Shown here: in pieces, positions 7,738-18,308 of the stretch
How the letters are laid out: each line of letters begins with the position of its first letter
How positions within the stretch are numbered: position 1 is the stretch's first letter
From: Hyphomicrobiales bacterium
Lineage (GTDB): Bacteria > Pseudomonadota > Alphaproteobacteria > Rhizobiales > Rhizobiaceae
Assembly (NCBI GenBank): GCA_900473045.1
Contig: UCKS01000032.1
Location: 88,584-152,583 of the forward strand
DNA length: 64,000 bases
Direction: 5' to 3'
Notes under the pieces: generated by a model
What the model saw: only the letters and a program-made list of their open reading frames with translations
What the model was told of the DNA's origin: nothing
The model's database searches: none
Program-made: the position numbers and the translations under genes

Positions 7738-9819
7738 ATGGCAAAGCTGAAAGTCGACGGAAAAGAGATCGAGGTCCCGGATCATTTCACGCTGCTTCAG
7801 GCGTGCGAAGAGGCCGGCGCCGAGGTTCCGCGCTTCTGTTTCCATGAGCGGCTGTCGGTCGCCGGAAACTGCCGCATGTGTCTGATCGAGGTGAAGGGAG
7901 GACCGCCGAAACCGGCAGCCTCCTGCGCCATGGGCGTGCGCGACCTGCGTCCCGGCCCGAACGGCGAAGCGCCGGAAGTCTTCACGACCACACCGATGGT
8001 CAAGAAGGCCCGCGAAGGCGTGATGGAATTCCTCTTGATCAACCATCCGCTCGATTGCCCGATCTGCGACCAGGGCGGCGAATGCGACCTGCAGGACCAG
8101 GCCATGGCCTTCGGTGTCGATTCGACCCGCTATAACGAGAACAAGCGCGCCGTCGAAGACAAGTATATCGGCCCGCTGGTCAAGACCGTGATGAACCGCT
8201 GCATTCACTGCACGCGCTGCGTCCGCTTCACCACCGAGGTCGCAGGCATAGCCGAACTCGGCCTGATCGGCCGCGGCGAGGATGCCGAGATCACCACCTA
8301 TCTCGAGCAGGCGATGACGTCGGAGCTTCAGGGCAATGTCGTCGATCTCTGCCCGGTCGGTGCTTTGACCTCCAAGCCCTACGCCTTCAACGCCCGTCCG
8401 TGGGAACTCGGCAAGACCGAATCGATCGACGTCATGGACGCCGTCGGCTCGGCGATCCGCGTCGATACGCGTGGCCGCGAAGTCATGCGCGTCATGCCGC
8501 GCGTCAATGAAGAGATCAATGAAGAGTGGATTTCCGACAAGACGCGCTTCATCTGGGATGGCCTAAAGACGCAGCGTCTCGACCGCCCTTACGTGAAGAA
8601 GGACGGACGTCTGCAGCCTGCCAGCTGGAACGAGGCTTTTGCCGCCATCAAGTCAGCCGTTGCCAAGACCAGCGGTGACAGGATCGGCGCAATTGCCGGC
8701 GATCTGGCATCCGTTGAAGAAATGTACGCGCTGAAGGAATTGATTTCCTCGCTCGGCTCGAAGAACATTGACTGCCGCCAGGATGGTGCAGCGCTCGATC
8801 CGTCGTTCGGCCGCGCCAGCTATCTGTTCAACCCGACGATCCAGGGCATCGAGAGCGCCGATGCGCTGTTGATCATCGGATCGAACCCGCGCTTTGAAGC
8901 CTCGGTTCTGAACGCCCGTATCCGCAAGCGGTTCCGGATGGCCAATTTCCCGATCGGCGTGATCGGCGAGCAGGCGGAACTGCGTTATTCCTACGACTAT
9001 CTCGGCGCTGGCACGGACACGCTGGCCGAACTCGTTGCAGGCAAGGGCAAGTTCCTCAGCGTGCTGAAAAAAGCAGAGCGTCCGATGATCATCATCGGTC
9101 AGGGTGCGATCTCCGGCGGTAATGGCGCTTCGGTTCTGGCCGCCGCCGCCAAGCTCGCAGGTGCCGTCGGCGCCGTCACCGCAGACTGGAATGGTTTTGC
9201 CGTTCTTCACACGGCCGCTTCGCGCGTTGGTGGCCTCGATCTTGGCTTGGTGCCGGGTGAGGGGGGCAAGACCGCTGCCGAGATGCTGACCGGAACGGAC
9301 GTATTGTTCCTGCTTGGTGCCGACGAAATGGATTTCTCCGCCAAGACCGCCGGCTTCACCGTCTATATTGGTTCGCATGGCGACGAAGGTGCTCATGGCG
9401 CCGACGTCATTCTGCCGGGTGCGACCTATACCGAGAAGTCGGGCCTCTGGGTTAATACCGAAGGACGCGTTCAGATGGGCAACCGCGCCGGCTTCGCACC
9501 GGGCGATGCTCGCGAGGACTGGGCGATCATTCGTGCGCTGTCCGATGTGCTCGGCAAGAAGCTGCCGTTTGATTCGCTTGCAGAATTGCGCGGCAAGCTC
9601 TACGCAGCGCATCCGCATTTCGCTGCGATCGACATGATTGCAACGAGCGCAAGCGGTGAAATTGCCGCACTTGCACAAAAAGCCGGTGAGATGGCCAAAT
9701 CGGCGTTTGCGTCTCCGGTCAAAGACTTCTATTTGACGAACCCGATAGCACGCGCATCTGCCGTCATGGCTGAATGTTCGGCTTTGGCACGCAACAACTT
9801 CAAAGCTGCGGCGGAATGA
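7738..9819 (+). CDS. nuoG: NADH-quinone oxidoreductase subunit G
   Basis: The 693-residue 75-kDa subunit that wires electrons through several iron-sulfur clusters. The N-terminal ferredoxin domain has Cys34, Cys45, Cys48 and Cys63 (N1b). Next come the His/Cys cluster motif HPLDCPICDQGGECDLQ (N5) and the CIHCTRC...DLCPVGAL motif (N4). The remaining two thirds is a molybdopterin-oxidoreductase-like domain without the cofactor, as in mitochondria. It is shorter than the 900-residue E. coli version, as usual for alphaproteobacteria. A 107-bp gap separates it from the previous gene; no clear promoter was found there. Confidence 0.97.
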   Translation: MAKLKVDGKEIEVPDHFTLLQACEEAGAEVPRFCFHERLSVAGNCRMCLIEVKGGPPKPAASCAMGVRDLRPGPNGEAPEVFTTTPMVKKAREGVMEFLLINHPLDCPICDQGGECDLQDQAMAFGVDSTRYNENKRAVEDKYIGPLVKTVMNRCIHCTRCVRFTTEVAGIAELGLIGRGEDAEITTYLEQAMTSELQGNVVDLCPVGALTSKPYAFNARPWELGKTESIDVMDAVGSAIRVDTRGREVMRVMPRVNEEINEEWISDKTRFIWDGLKTQRLDRPYVKKDGRLQPASWNEAFAAIKSAVAKTSGDRIGAIAGDLASVEEMYALKELISSLGSKNIDCRQDGAALDPSFGRASYLFNPTIQGIESADALLIIGSNPRFEASVLNARIRKRFRMANFPIGVIGEQAELRYSYDYLGAGTDTLAELVAGKGKFLSVLKKAERPMIIIGQGAISGGNGASVLAAAAKLAGAVGAVTADWNGFAVLHTAASRVGGLDLGLVPGEGGKTAAEMLTGTDVLFLLGADEMDFSAKTAGFTVYIGSHGDEGAHGADVILPGATYTEKSGLWVNTEGRVQMGNRAGFAPGDAREDWAIIRALSDVLGKKLPFDSLAELRGKLYAAHPHFAAIDMIATSASGEIAALAQKAGEMAKSAFASPVKDFYLTNPIARASAVMAECSALARNNFKAAAE

Positions 9820-9840
9820 GCGCGAAGGAATAAGACGAAA

Positions 9841-10884
9841 ATGGACGCTTTCATTTCGACCTATGTCTGGCCAACGGCCATCATGATCGGCCAGTCGCTT
9901 CTGCTGCTGGTCGCGCTTTTGATCTTCATCGCCTATATCCTGCTGGCCGACCGCAAGATCTGGGCAGCGGTGCAGATGCGCCGTGGACCGAATGTGGTAG
10001 GCCCGTGGGGACTTTTCCAGTCCTTCGCCGATCTTTTGAAGTTCGTCTTCAAGGAGCCGGTCATTCCGGCCGGTTCGAACAAGGTCCTGTTCCTTCTGGC
10101 CCCGCTGGTTTCCGTGACGCTGGCTTTGGCTGCATGGGCGGTCATCCCGCTCAATGCCAACTGGGTAATGGCCAATATCAATGTCGGCATCCTCTATGTT
10201 TTCGCCATTTCCTCGCTTGAGGTTTACGGCGTCATCATCGGCGGCTGGGCATCGAATTCCAAATATCCGTTCCTGTCGGCGCTGCGTTCGGCCGCGCAGA
10301 TGGTTTCCTACGAAGTCTCGATCGGTTTCGTCATCGTCACCGTGCTGCTCTGCGCCGGTTCGTTGAACCTGACGGATATCGTTGATTCACAGCGCGATGG
10401 CCTCGGTACGATGATGGGCCTGCCTGGCTCGTTCCTCGACTGGTACTGGCTGCCGCTGTTCCCGATGTTCATCATTTTCTTCATCTCGGCGCTCGCTGAA
10501 ACCAACCGCCCGCCCTTCGATCTCGTTGAAGCGGAATCGGAACTGGTTGCCGGCTTCATGGTCGAATACGGCTCGACCCCGTACATGATGTTCATGCTCG
10601 GCGAATATGCCGCCATCTGCCTGATGTGCGCGCTGACGACGATCCTCTTCCTCGGCGGCTGGCTGCCTCCGGTCGATGTATGGTTCCTCAGTTGGGTTCC
10701 GGGCATCATCTGGTTCATCCTGAAGTCTTCGATGGTGTTCTTCATGTTCGCCATGGTCAAAGCCTTCGTGCCGCGCTACCGCTACGACCAGCTGATGCGC
10801 CTCGGCTGGAAGGTCTTCCTTCCGCTGTCGCTCGCCATGGTCTTCATTGTTGCAGTCACGCTGAAACTGGTGGTGTGGGCCTGA
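9841..10884 (+). CDS. nuoH: NADH-quinone oxidoreductase subunit H
   Basis: The 347-residue membrane subunit (ND1) at the junction of the two arms, lining the quinone entry channel. About eight transmembrane helices are visible. The conserved cytoplasmic loops are present: [21 protein letters not shown] (around 37-57) and [23 protein letters not shown] (around 218-240), whose acidic residues link quinone chemistry to proton pumping. It lies 21 bp after nuoG and before nuoI. Confidence 0.97.
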   Translation: MDAFISTYVWPTAIMIGQSLLLLVALLIFIAYILLADRKIWAAVQMRRGPNVVGPWGLFQSFADLLKFVFKEPVIPAGSNKVLFLLAPLVSVTLALAAWAVIPLNANWVMANINVGILYVFAISSLEVYGVIIGGWASNSKYPFLSALRSAAQMVSYEVSIGFVIVTVLLCAGSLNLTDIVDSQRDGLGTMMGLPGSFLDWYWLPLFPMFIIFFISALAETNRPPFDLVEAESELVAGFMVEYGSTPYMMFMLGEYAAICLMCALTTILFLGGWLPPVDVWFLSWVPGIIWFILKSSMVFFMFAMVKAFVPRYRYDQLMRLGWKVFLPLSLAMVFIVAVTLKLVVWA

Positions 10885-10948
10885 TGCCTACGTCCCGTTT
10901 CGCAAAATCAGCCGGCGCCTCCCAGGCCGGCATGTTTGGAGGTTGATG

Positions 10949-11440
10949 ATGGCAAGTCTGTCGCAAGCCGTCAGTTCGCTGTTCCTCAAGGAATTCGTCA
11001 ACGCGTTTTTCCTGTCGATGCGCTATTTCTTCGCGCCGAAGGCGACGCTGAACTACCCATTTGAAAAGGGGCCGATCAGCCCGCGTTTCCGTGGCGAACA
11101 TGCACTGCGCCGTTACCCGAACGGCGAAGAGCGTTGCATCGCCTGCAAGCTGTGCGAAGCGATCTGTCCTGCCCAGGCGATCACCATCGAAGCCGGCCCG
11201 CGCCGCAACGACGGTACGCGCCGCACGGTCCGTTACGACATCGACATGGTGAAGTGCATCTATTGCGGTTTCTGCCAGGAAGCCTGTCCGGTGGACGCGA
11301 TCGTCGAAGGCCCGAACTTCGAGTTCGCCACCGAGACGCGCGAAGAACTCTACTACGACAAGGACCGGCTGCTTTCCAACGGCGACCGTTGGGAGCGCGA
11401 AATTGCCCGCAACATCGCAATGGACTCGCCGTACCGGTAA
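10949..11440 (+). CDS. nuoI: NADH-quinone oxidoreductase subunit I
   Basis: The 163-residue ferredoxin-like subunit with two [4Fe-4S] clusters (N6a and N6b). Two classical motifs are present: [18 protein letters not shown] and [18 protein letters not shown], about 40 residues apart. Three adjacent start codons exist (TTG 10943, ATG 10946, ATG 10949). ATG at 10949 is chosen because GGAGG at 10938-10942 lies six bases before it and it gives the family length. The N-terminal amphipathic helix anchors it at the membrane. Confidence 0.97.
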   Translation: MASLSQAVSSLFLKEFVNAFFLSMRYFFAPKATLNYPFEKGPISPRFRGEHALRRYPNGEERCIACKLCEAICPAQAITIEAGPRRNDGTRRTVRYDIDMVKCIYCGFCQEACPVDAIVEGPNFEFATETREELYYDKDRLLSNGDRWEREIARNIAMDSPYR

Positions 11441-11458
11441 GACTTTGCATGGGGACTG

Positions 11459-11565
11459 CGCCTGCCGTTTGAGGCAGGCGTTACACTGATCTTGGGCGTG
11501 ACCGGCATGAACCGGTGCGCCAGTGGGAAGGGTGGCCTTGTTTGCCACGCCTGCCCGGGGAAGAC
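11459..11565 (+). other. Structured spacer between nuoI and nuoJ
   Basis: The 141-bp gap between nuoI and nuoJ is the longest within the operon and contains three consecutive hairpins. They are a perfect 8-bp stem CGCCTGCC/GGCAGGCG at 11459-11480, an ACCGG/CCGGT stem near 11499-11516, and a GTGGC/GCCAC stem near 11533-11550. None is followed by a T-tract, so they do not look like terminators. They may mark an mRNA processing or stability site between the peripheral-arm and membrane-arm genes; that role is inference. Confidence 0.4.
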
Positions 11566-11581
11566 GAAAAAGGCACCGATC

Positions 11582-12196
11582 ATGGGTCTGCAGGCTCTTT
11601 TTTTCTATCTTTTTTCATTCGTCGCGGTTGCGTCGGCGTTCATGGTGATTTCTGCGCGGAACCCTGTTTATTCCGTGCTGTTTCTGATCCTGACGTTCTT
11701 CAACGCCGCCGGCCTGTTTCTCCTGACGGGCGCCGAGTTTTTGGCGATGATCCTGCTGGTCGTTTATATCGGCGCGGTCGCGGTTCTGTTCCTCTTCGTG
11801 GTGATGATGCTCGACATCGACTTCACGCAGCTGAGGTCGGGCGTGCTGGAATACGCGCCTGTCGGCGCCCTGATCGGCCTGGTGCTGGCAGCCGAGCTGA
11901 TCATCGTGGTTGGCGGCAGCTCGTTCTCGCCGGAAATTGCCAAGTCGATCTCGATGCCGATCCCGGCGATCACCGATCGCACCAACACGGCCGCACTCGG
12001 CGACGTGCTCTATACGCACTACGTCTACTTCTTCCAGATTGCCGGCCTGGTTCTCTTGGTCGCCATGATCGGCGCCATCGTTCTGACGCTGCGCCATCGC
12101 GACAACATCAAGCGCCAGGATATTCCCACACAGGTTGCCCGTTCGCCCAAGACCGCTGTTGAAGTGGTCAAGGTGAAGTCGGGGCAGGGCCTTTAA
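11582..12196 (+). CDS. nuoJ: NADH-quinone oxidoreductase subunit J
   Basis: The 204-residue membrane subunit ND6, with five transmembrane helices. The conserved third helix region (GAEFLAMILLVVYIGAVAVL, around 50-69) contains the pi-bulge segment typical of the family. The C-terminal tail is cytoplasmic and basic. ATG at 11582 gives the family N-terminus MGLQALFFY; an in-frame opening from 11492 would add a Cys/Gly/Lys-rich, unrelated stretch. It is preceded by the hairpin-rich spacer. Confidence 0.96.
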   Translation: MGLQALFFYLFSFVAVASAFMVISARNPVYSVLFLILTFFNAAGLFLLTGAEFLAMILLVVYIGAVAVLFLFVVMMLDIDFTQLRSGVLEYAPVGALIGLVLAAELIIVVGGSSFSPEIAKSISMPIPAITDRTNTAALGDVLYTHYVYFFQIAGLVLLVAMIGAIVLTLRHRDNIKRQDIPTQVARSPKTAVEVVKVKSGQGL

Positions 12197-12223
12197 GACG
12201 GACGCGAGGTCAAGGAACACATC

Positions 12224-12532
12224 ATGGAAATCGGTATTTCCCACTATCTGACCGTCAGCGCCATCCTGTTCATACTGGGTGTTTTCGGTATCTTCCTCAA
12301 CCGGAAGAACGTCATCGTCATCCTGATGTCGGTGGAACTCATCCTCTTGGCGGTCAACATCAACATGGTCGCGTTCTCGCACTTCCTGAACGACATTACC
12401 GGCCAGGTTTTCGCCCTGTTCATTCTGACCGTCGCGGCTGCGGAAGCTGCCATCGGTCTTGCAATTCTCGTCGTCTTCTACCGTAACCGCGGCTCCATCG
12501 CCGTGGAAGACGTCAACATGATGAAGGGCTGA
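12224..12532 (+). CDS. nuoK: NADH-quinone oxidoreductase subunit K
   Basis: The 102-residue membrane subunit ND4L. It shows three transmembrane helices with the two conserved buried glutamates ([10 protein letters not shown] in helix 2, and [11 protein letters not shown] in helix 3) that form the proton path between NuoH/J and the antiporter-like subunits. Length is exactly typical. The gene begins 27 bp after nuoJ and ends 7 bp before nuoL. Confidence 0.97.
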   Translation: MEIGISHYLTVSAILFILGVFGIFLNRKNVIVILMSVELILLAVNINMVAFSHFLNDITGQVFALFILTVAAAEAAIGLAILVVFYRNRGSIAVEDVNMMKG

Positions 12533-12539
12533 GCGGCCA

Positions 12540-14537
12540 ATGAATACGATTATTCAAGCCATCGTCTTCCTGCCGCTGATCGGCTTCCTGATCGCGGGCC
12601 TGTTCGGCACCTCGATCGGCGCCAAGGCTTCGGAATACGTCACCACCGGCTTCATGATTATTGTCGCTGTCTTGTCCTGGGTCGTGTTCTTCCACGTCGC
12701 ACTTGGCGAGACGGAACTGATCAAGGTCACAGTGATGCGATGGATCCAGTCCGGCAGCTTCGATGCCGAATGGGCCTTCCGCGTCGATACGCTGACGGCC
12801 GTCATGTTCGTCGTCGTCAACACCGTATCCTGCCTGGTTCACCTCTATTCGATCGGCTACATGCATCACGACCCGCACCGGCCGCGCTTCTTTGCCTATC
12901 TGTCGCTGTTTACCTTCGCCATGCTGATGCTGGTGACGTCGGACAACCTGTTGCAGATGTTCTTTGGCTGGGAAGGTGTGGGTCTTGCGTCCTATCTGCT
13001 AATCGGTTTCTGGTACAAGAAGCCATCGGCATCGGCTGCGGCGATGAAGGCTTTCATCGTCAACCGCGTCGGTGACTTCGGTTTTGCGCTCGGCATCTTC
13101 GGCGTCTTCTACCTGTTTGGTTCGATCAGTTTTGAGACCATCTTTGCCGCCGCTGCCAGCTATCTGCCGGCCGAAGGCGCTGCCGACGCTGGCACGGTTG
13201 TCATCAACCTGTTCGGCATGCAACTCGACAAGGCCGATGCGATCACCGGCGTCTGCCTGCTCTTGTTCATGGGCGCGATGGGCAAGTCGGCGCAGTTCCT
13301 GCTGCACACCTGGCTGCCGGACGCGATGGAAGGCCCGACCCCTGTGTCGGCACTGATCCACGCCGCCACCATGGTCACGGCCGGTGTCTTCCTCGTCGCC
13401 CGCATGTCGCCGCTGTTCGAACTGTCGCAAACGGCGCTGATGGTCGTTACCATCATCGGTGCGATCACGGCGTTCTTTGCGGCGACCGTCGGTCTGGTCC
13501 AGAACGACATCAAGCGCGTCATCGCCTATTCGACCTGCTCGCAGCTCGGCTACATGTTCGTGGCACTCGGAACAGGCGCTTACGGCGCTGCCATCTTCCA
13601 CCTGTTCACGCACGCCTTCTTCAAGGCATTGCTGTTCCTATGCGCCGGCTCGGTCATCCATGCCGTTGATGGCGAACAGGACATGCGCCACATGGGCGGC
13701 CTGCGTCCGCATATCAAGGTGACCTTCGTCATGATGCTGATCGGCACTTTGGCCATCACCGGCGTCGGCATTCCGTTCACCTCGTTTGGTTTCGCCGGCT
13801 TCTTCTCGAAGGACGTGATCATCGAGGCAGCCTATGCGTCGCATTCCTCGGTCGGCGGTTTTGCCTTCACGCTTCTGGTCATCGCGGCCTTGTTCACGAG
13901 CTTCTACTCGTGGCGCCTGATGTTCCTGACCTTCTTCGGCAAGCCGCGTGCGTCGCACGAGGTCATGCACCACGTGCACGAATCGCCGCAGGTCATGCTG
14001 ATCCCGCTCTACATCCTGGCTTTCGGCGCCGTGGTGGCCGGTTTCCTGGGCGAGGGCTATTTCTATGGTCACGAATATTCGGAGTTCTGGCAGGGCGCCT
14101 TGTTCACGCTGCCGGGCAACGAACTGGTTGATGAGTTCCACCACGTTCCGGCCCTGGTCGCGCTCAGCCCGTTCATCGCCATGATCCTCGGCTTCGTCAC
14201 CGCCTGGTACATGTATATCCGCTCGCCGGAGACACCGAAGTACCTGGCCGAGCAGCATCGCGGCCTCTACCAGTTCCTGCTCAACAAATGGTATTTCGAC
14301 GAACTCTACGACTTCCTGTTCGTCCGTCCTGCCAGGCGCATCGGCACCTTCTTGTGGAAGGAAGGCGACGGCCGGATCATCGACGGCTACGGCCCGAACG
14401 GCATTGCCGCTCGCGTCATGGACGTGACTGACCGCGTCGTTCGCCTGCAGACCGGTTACCTCTATCACTACGCCTTCGTGATGCTCATCGGCATTGCGGC
14501 GCTCGTTACCTGGATGATGCTCGGGAGCTCCTTCTGA
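12540..14537 (+). CDS. nuoL: NADH-quinone oxidoreductase subunit L
   Basis: The 665-residue antiporter-like subunit ND5 at the distal end of the membrane arm. About 16 transmembrane helices are visible. Conserved elements include [19 protein letters not shown] (the TM5 glutamate), [30 protein letters not shown] and the [14 protein letters not shown] segment with its key lysine. The C-terminal part holds the long lateral helix and a final membrane anchor. Its stop shares one base with the nuoM start. Confidence 0.97.
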   Translation: MNTIIQAIVFLPLIGFLIAGLFGTSIGAKASEYVTTGFMIIVAVLSWVVFFHVALGETELIKVTVMRWIQSGSFDAEWAFRVDTLTAVMFVVVNTVSCLVHLYSIGYMHHDPHRPRFFAYLSLFTFAMLMLVTSDNLLQMFFGWEGVGLASYLLIGFWYKKPSASAAAMKAFIVNRVGDFGFALGIFGVFYLFGSISFETIFAAAASYLPAEGAADAGTVVINLFGMQLDKADAITGVCLLLFMGAMGKSAQFLLHTWLPDAMEGPTPVSALIHAATMVTAGVFLVARMSPLFELSQTALMVVTIIGAITAFFAATVGLVQNDIKRVIAYSTCSQLGYMFVALGTGAYGAAIFHLFTHAFFKALLFLCAGSVIHAVDGEQDMRHMGGLRPHIKVTFVMMLIGTLAITGVGIPFTSFGFAGFFSKDVIIEAAYASHSSVGGFAFTLLVIAALFTSFYSWRLMFLTFFGKPRASHEVMHHVHESPQVMLIPLYILAFGAVVAGFLGEGYFYGHEYSEFWQGALFTLPGNELVDEFHHVPALVALSPFIAMILGFVTAWYMYIRSPETPKYLAEQHRGLYQFLLNKWYFDELYDFLFVRPARRIGTFLWKEGDGRIIDGYGPNGIAARVMDVTDRVVRLQTGYLYHYAFVMLIGIAALVTWMMLGSSF

Positions 14538-16048
14538 TGACCGATTGGCCCATTCTCTCCGCGGTCACCTTCCTGCCGCTGGCCGGTGTTGCTCTTCTGC
14601 TTCTGACGCGTGAAGACAGCGCTTCCGGCCGCCGCAATATCCTGAACATCTCGTTGCTGACGACGATCGTGACCTTCCTGGTATCATGCTGGATCTGGTG
14701 GAACTTCGACAATTCGAATCCCGGCTTCCAGATGGTCGAGAAGCACGCCTGGCTCGGCACCGGCATTTCCTACCATCTCGGCATCGACGGCATTTCCATG
14801 CTGTTCGTCGTGCTCTCGGCTTTCCTGATGCCGTTCTGCGTCGTGGCCAGCTGGCTGTCGGTCGAAAAGCGCCTGAAGCAGTACATGATCGCCTTCCTTC
14901 TGTTGGAAGTCTTCATGATCGGCGTCTTCGTGTCGCTCGATATCGTGCTGTTCTACGTGTTCTTCGAAGCCGGCCTGATCCCGATGTTCATCATCATCGG
15001 CGTCTGGGGTGGCAAGGACCGCGTCTACGCCTCCTACAAGTTCTTCCTCTATACGCTGCTCGGCTCGGTGCTGATGCTGCTCGCCATCATGGCGATGTAC
15101 TGGCAGGCCGGCACGACGGATATCGCCGAACTGCTCGCCTATCAGTTCCCGGCTCAGATGCAGACATGGCTATGGCTGGCCTTCTTCGCCTCGTTCGCGG
15201 TGAAGATGCCGATGTGGCCCGTCCATACCTGGCTTCCCGACGCGCACGTTCAGGCGCCGACGGCAGGTTCGGTCATCCTGGCTGGCGTTCTCCTGAAGCT
15301 CGGCGGCTACGGCTTCCTGCGCTTCTCGCTGCCGATGTTCCCGCTGGCTTCGGAATATTTCGCGCCTTTCGTCTTCACGCTCTCGGTCGTCGCGATCATC
15401 TACACCTCGCTGGTGGCGATGATGCAGTCCGACATCAAGAAGCTGATTGCCTATTCGTCTGTTGCCCATATGGGCTATGTGACCATGGGTATCTTTGCCG
15501 CCAATACGCAGGGCGTGCAGGGAGCGATCTTCCAGATGCTGTCACACGGTCTGGTATCGGGCGCGCTCTTCCTCTGTGTCGGCGTGGTCTACGACCGCAC
15601 CCACACCCGTGAGATCAGCGCCTATGGCGGCCTCGTCAACAACATGCCGAAATATGCGGTCGCCTTCATGATCTTTACCATGGCGAACGTCGGCCTGCCG
15701 GGCACCTCCGGCTTCGTCGGTGAAATCACCGTGCTGCTTGGTGCCTTTAGGGCCAACACCTGGGTTGCGTTCTTCGCCACCACAGGCGTTATCCTGTCGG
15801 CGTGTTATGCTCTGTGGCTCTACCGCCGGGTGATCTTCGGCACACTCGACAAGGACAGCCTGAAATCGCTGCTGGATCTGTCCGGCCGTGAAAAGGCGCT
15901 GCTCTATCCGCTGATAGTGCTGACCATCTTCTTCGGCGTCTATCCGGCTCCGGTCTTTGATGCGACGGCAGCTTCGGTGGACGTGCTTATCAACAACTAC
16001 ACTGCGGCCGTGCAGGCAGCGCATGACGTTGCGCTTTCGGCGAAATGA
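14537..16048 (+). CDS. nuoM: NADH-quinone oxidoreductase subunit M
   Basis: The 503-residue antiporter-like subunit ND4, with 14 predicted membrane helices. The TM5 glutamate motif ([23 protein letters not shown]), the [26 protein letters not shown] stretch and the [15 protein letters not shown] motif are all conserved. The ATG overlaps the nuoL stop by one base (TGATG), which implies coupled translation. It is followed after 18 bp by nuoN. Confidence 0.97.
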   Translation: MTDWPILSAVTFLPLAGVALLLLTREDSASGRRNILNISLLTTIVTFLVSCWIWWNFDNSNPGFQMVEKHAWLGTGISYHLGIDGISMLFVVLSAFLMPFCVVASWLSVEKRLKQYMIAFLLLEVFMIGVFVSLDIVLFYVFFEAGLIPMFIIIGVWGGKDRVYASYKFFLYTLLGSVLMLLAIMAMYWQAGTTDIAELLAYQFPAQMQTWLWLAFFASFAVKMPMWPVHTWLPDAHVQAPTAGSVILAGVLLKLGGYGFLRFSLPMFPLASEYFAPFVFTLSVVAIIYTSLVAMMQSDIKKLIAYSSVAHMGYVTMGIFAANTQGVQGAIFQMLSHGLVSGALFLCVGVVYDRTHTREISAYGGLVNNMPKYAVAFMIFTMANVGLPGTSGFVGEITVLLGAFRANTWVAFFATTGVILSACYALWLYRRVIFGTLDKDSLKSLLDLSGREKALLYPLIVLTIFFGVYPAPVFDATAASVDVLINNYTAAVQAAHDVALSAK

Positions 16049-16066
16049 CGACAGGACGGGATTGAA

Positions 16067-17509
16067 ATGACGACTGAAACATTCCTGCTGAGCCTGCACC
16101 TGTCGACCCCGGAGCTGATCCTTGCGGTCGGCGCCATGGTGTTGTTGATGATCGGTGTCTTTTCCGGCGAGAAATCGTCCGGTCTGGTCACCGCTCTTGC
16201 CGTCGGCCTGCTCGCCGTGTCCGGTGTCTGGCTGGTCTGGCAGACCGGTGACGGTCAGGCCTATAACGGTGCCTTCCTGTCGGATCCGTTTGCCAAGTTC
16301 ATGAAGGTGCTGACCTTGTTCGGCTCCATGGTGGCGCTGATCATGTCGGCGGGCGAGGCGCGTTCGAGCGGCATCGACCGGTTCGAATTCCCCGTTCTGA
16401 TCGTGCTGGCCACGCTCGGCATGCTGCTGATGATTTCGGCCAACGACCTGATATCGGTCTATCTGGCACTCGAACTGCAGTCGCTGGCGCTCTACGTCGT
16501 TGCGGCGATGAACCGCGACAACCTGCGCTCGACGGAAGCGGGCCTGAAATACTTCGTGCTCGGTGCGCTATCGTCCGGCATGCTGCTCTATGGCATGTCG
16601 CTGGTCTATGGCTTCACCGGCCATACCGGTTTTGACGGCATCGCCGCTGCTCTCTCGGCAGAAGGCCGTTCGCTTGGCCTGGTCTTCGGTCTGGTCTTCA
16701 TTCTTGCCGGCGTCGCCTTCAAGATTTCAGCGGTTCCGTTCCACATGTGGACGCCGGACGTTTATGAAGGCGCACCGACCCCGGTCACAGCCTTCTTTGC
16801 GGCCGCCCCGAAGGTGGCTGCGATGGCGATGCTGATCCGGTTGGTCATCTCGCCGTTTGAGCCGATCGTCACCGACTGGCAGCAGATCATCGTCTTCATC
16901 TCGATTGCCTCGATGCTGCTTGGCTCGTTCGCGGCGATCGGCCAGACGAACATCAAGCGACTGATGGCCTATTCCTCCATCGGCCACATGGGCTATGCGC
17001 TCGTCGGTCTGTCCAGCGGCTCGATGGCCGGTGTGCGCGGCGTGCTGATCTATATGCTGGTCTATGTGGTGATGACGCTCGGCACCTTTGCCTGCATCAT
17101 GGCGATGAAGCGCAAGGACGGAAATCACGTCGAAAGCGTCGATGATCTCGCTGGCCTGTCGCAGACCAACCCGTTGATGGCGACTGTCCTTACGGCGATG
17201 ATGTTCTCGCTCGCCGGCATTCCGCCGCTCGCTGGCTTCTTTGCCAAGTACTTCGTGTTCATGGCGGCCATCGAAGCGCATCTCTATGCTCTGGCGATCA
17301 TCGGTGTTCTCGCCTCCGTCGTCGGCGCTTACTACTATCTGCGCGTCATCAAGCTGATGTGGTTCGATGATCCCAAGGGCGAGTTTGCACGTCCCTCCGG
17401 CGTGCTACGTCTGGTTTACGGGCTCTCCGGCCTGTTTGTTCTCGCCTATGTTCTGATCGGTGGACCGATCGGCACAGCGGCCGAAGTTGCAGCGCGGACG
17501 TTCTTTTGA
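16067..17509 (+). CDS. nuoN: NADH-quinone oxidoreductase subunit N
   Basis: The 480-residue antiporter-like subunit ND2 and last gene of the complex I operon. Fourteen transmembrane helices are visible. Family motifs include [20 protein letters not shown] (the TM5 glutamate), [27 protein letters not shown] and [18 protein letters not shown]. The stop codon overlaps the TTG start of birA by the TTGA arrangement, so birA is read from the same transcript. Confidence 0.97.
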   Translation: MTTETFLLSLHLSTPELILAVGAMVLLMIGVFSGEKSSGLVTALAVGLLAVSGVWLVWQTGDGQAYNGAFLSDPFAKFMKVLTLFGSMVALIMSAGEARSSGIDRFEFPVLIVLATLGMLLMISANDLISVYLALELQSLALYVVAAMNRDNLRSTEAGLKYFVLGALSSGMLLYGMSLVYGFTGHTGFDGIAAALSAEGRSLGLVFGLVFILAGVAFKISAVPFHMWTPDVYEGAPTPVTAFFAAAPKVAAMAMLIRLVISPFEPIVTDWQQIIVFISIASMLLGSFAAIGQTNIKRLMAYSSIGHMGYALVGLSSGSMAGVRGVLIYMLVYVVMTLGTFACIMAMKRKDGNHVESVDDLAGLSQTNPLMATVLTAMMFSLAGIPPLAGFFAKYFVFMAAIEAHLYALAIIGVLASVVGAYYYLRVIKLMWFDDPKGEFARPSGVLRLVYGLSGLFVLAYVLIGGPIGTAAEVAARTFF

Positions 17510-18273
17510 CGGGACCGTACCGGATCGGCAGAGTTTCGCTCGATAATTTCCGGCATACAGCGCTTGGCGATGTTGGCTCGACGAATACGGAATGCCTGAT
17601 CCGGGCGCGTGCGGGGGATCCGGGACTTCACTGGATCACCGCAGCGCGGCAAGTCTCCGGCCGTGGCCGGCGTGGCCGCAGCTGGGCATCCGAGCCAGGC
17701 AATCTCTATGCCTCGCTGCTTCTGATCGATCCGGCGCCGATGGACAAACTGCAATCGCTGCCGCTGGCAGTCGCTGTTGCGGTGCATCGGGCAATCCAGG
17801 ACGTGATGCCGGCAGGGTCCAATCCGGTCTCGATCAAATGGCCGAACGATATTCTGATTGCGGGTAAAAAGTGCTGCGGTATCCTGCTGGAAGGCGAGGC
17901 AATACCGGACGGGCATCATGCGCTGGTGATTGGCTGCGGCATCAATGTCGCGCTTGCTCCGGATCATGGGCTCTATCCCGTTACCAGCCTGCAGGCCGAA
18001 GGTGCCGGCGTTTCGCCAGACGAGCTTTTTGCCCATCTGTTCCGCAGCATGAACGACGCGTTGAACACCTGGGATCGCGGCGACGGCATCGCAGAGATTA
18101 TTGCACAATGGCGGTCCGCAGCAGGCGGGATCGGCCAGAAGATTACAGTCAACCTGCCGGATCGCTCGCTTTCCGGCCGGTTTGAAGGCATAGATGAAGA
18201 CGGCCGGCTGATGCTCGATCTTGGAGCAGGCACGGTTCAACGCATCGCCGCAGGCGATGTATTTTTTGGATAG
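17506..18273 (+). CDS. birA: Biotin--[acetyl-CoA-carboxylase] ligase
   Basis: This 255-residue protein activates biotin with ATP and attaches it to the biotin carboxyl carrier protein. [22 protein letters not shown] (about 49-70) contains the biotin/AMP loop; [20 protein letters not shown] (about 109-128) is the catalytic core, with the C-terminal SH3-like cap near 215-255. The N-terminal DNA-binding domain of E. coli BirA is missing, so it is a monofunctional (class I) ligase and not a repressor. The start is an unusual TTG at 17506, overlapping the nuoN stop. accC lies at the other end of this window. Confidence 0.92.
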   Translation: MTGPYRIGRVSLDNFRHTALGDVGSTNTECLIRARAGDPGLHWITAARQVSGRGRRGRSWASEPGNLYASLLLIDPAPMDKLQSLPLAVAVAVHRAIQDVMPAGSNPVSIKWPNDILIAGKKCCGILLEGEAIPDGHHALVIGCGINVALAPDHGLYPVTSLQAEGAGVSPDELFAHLFRSMNDALNTWDRGDGIAEIIAQWRSAAGGIGQKITVNLPDRSLSGRFEGIDEDGRLMLDLGAGTVQRIAAGDVFFG

Positions 18274-18308
18274 ACCCTGTTTCGGGTGACATAAGGCGCA
18301 ATCAACCA

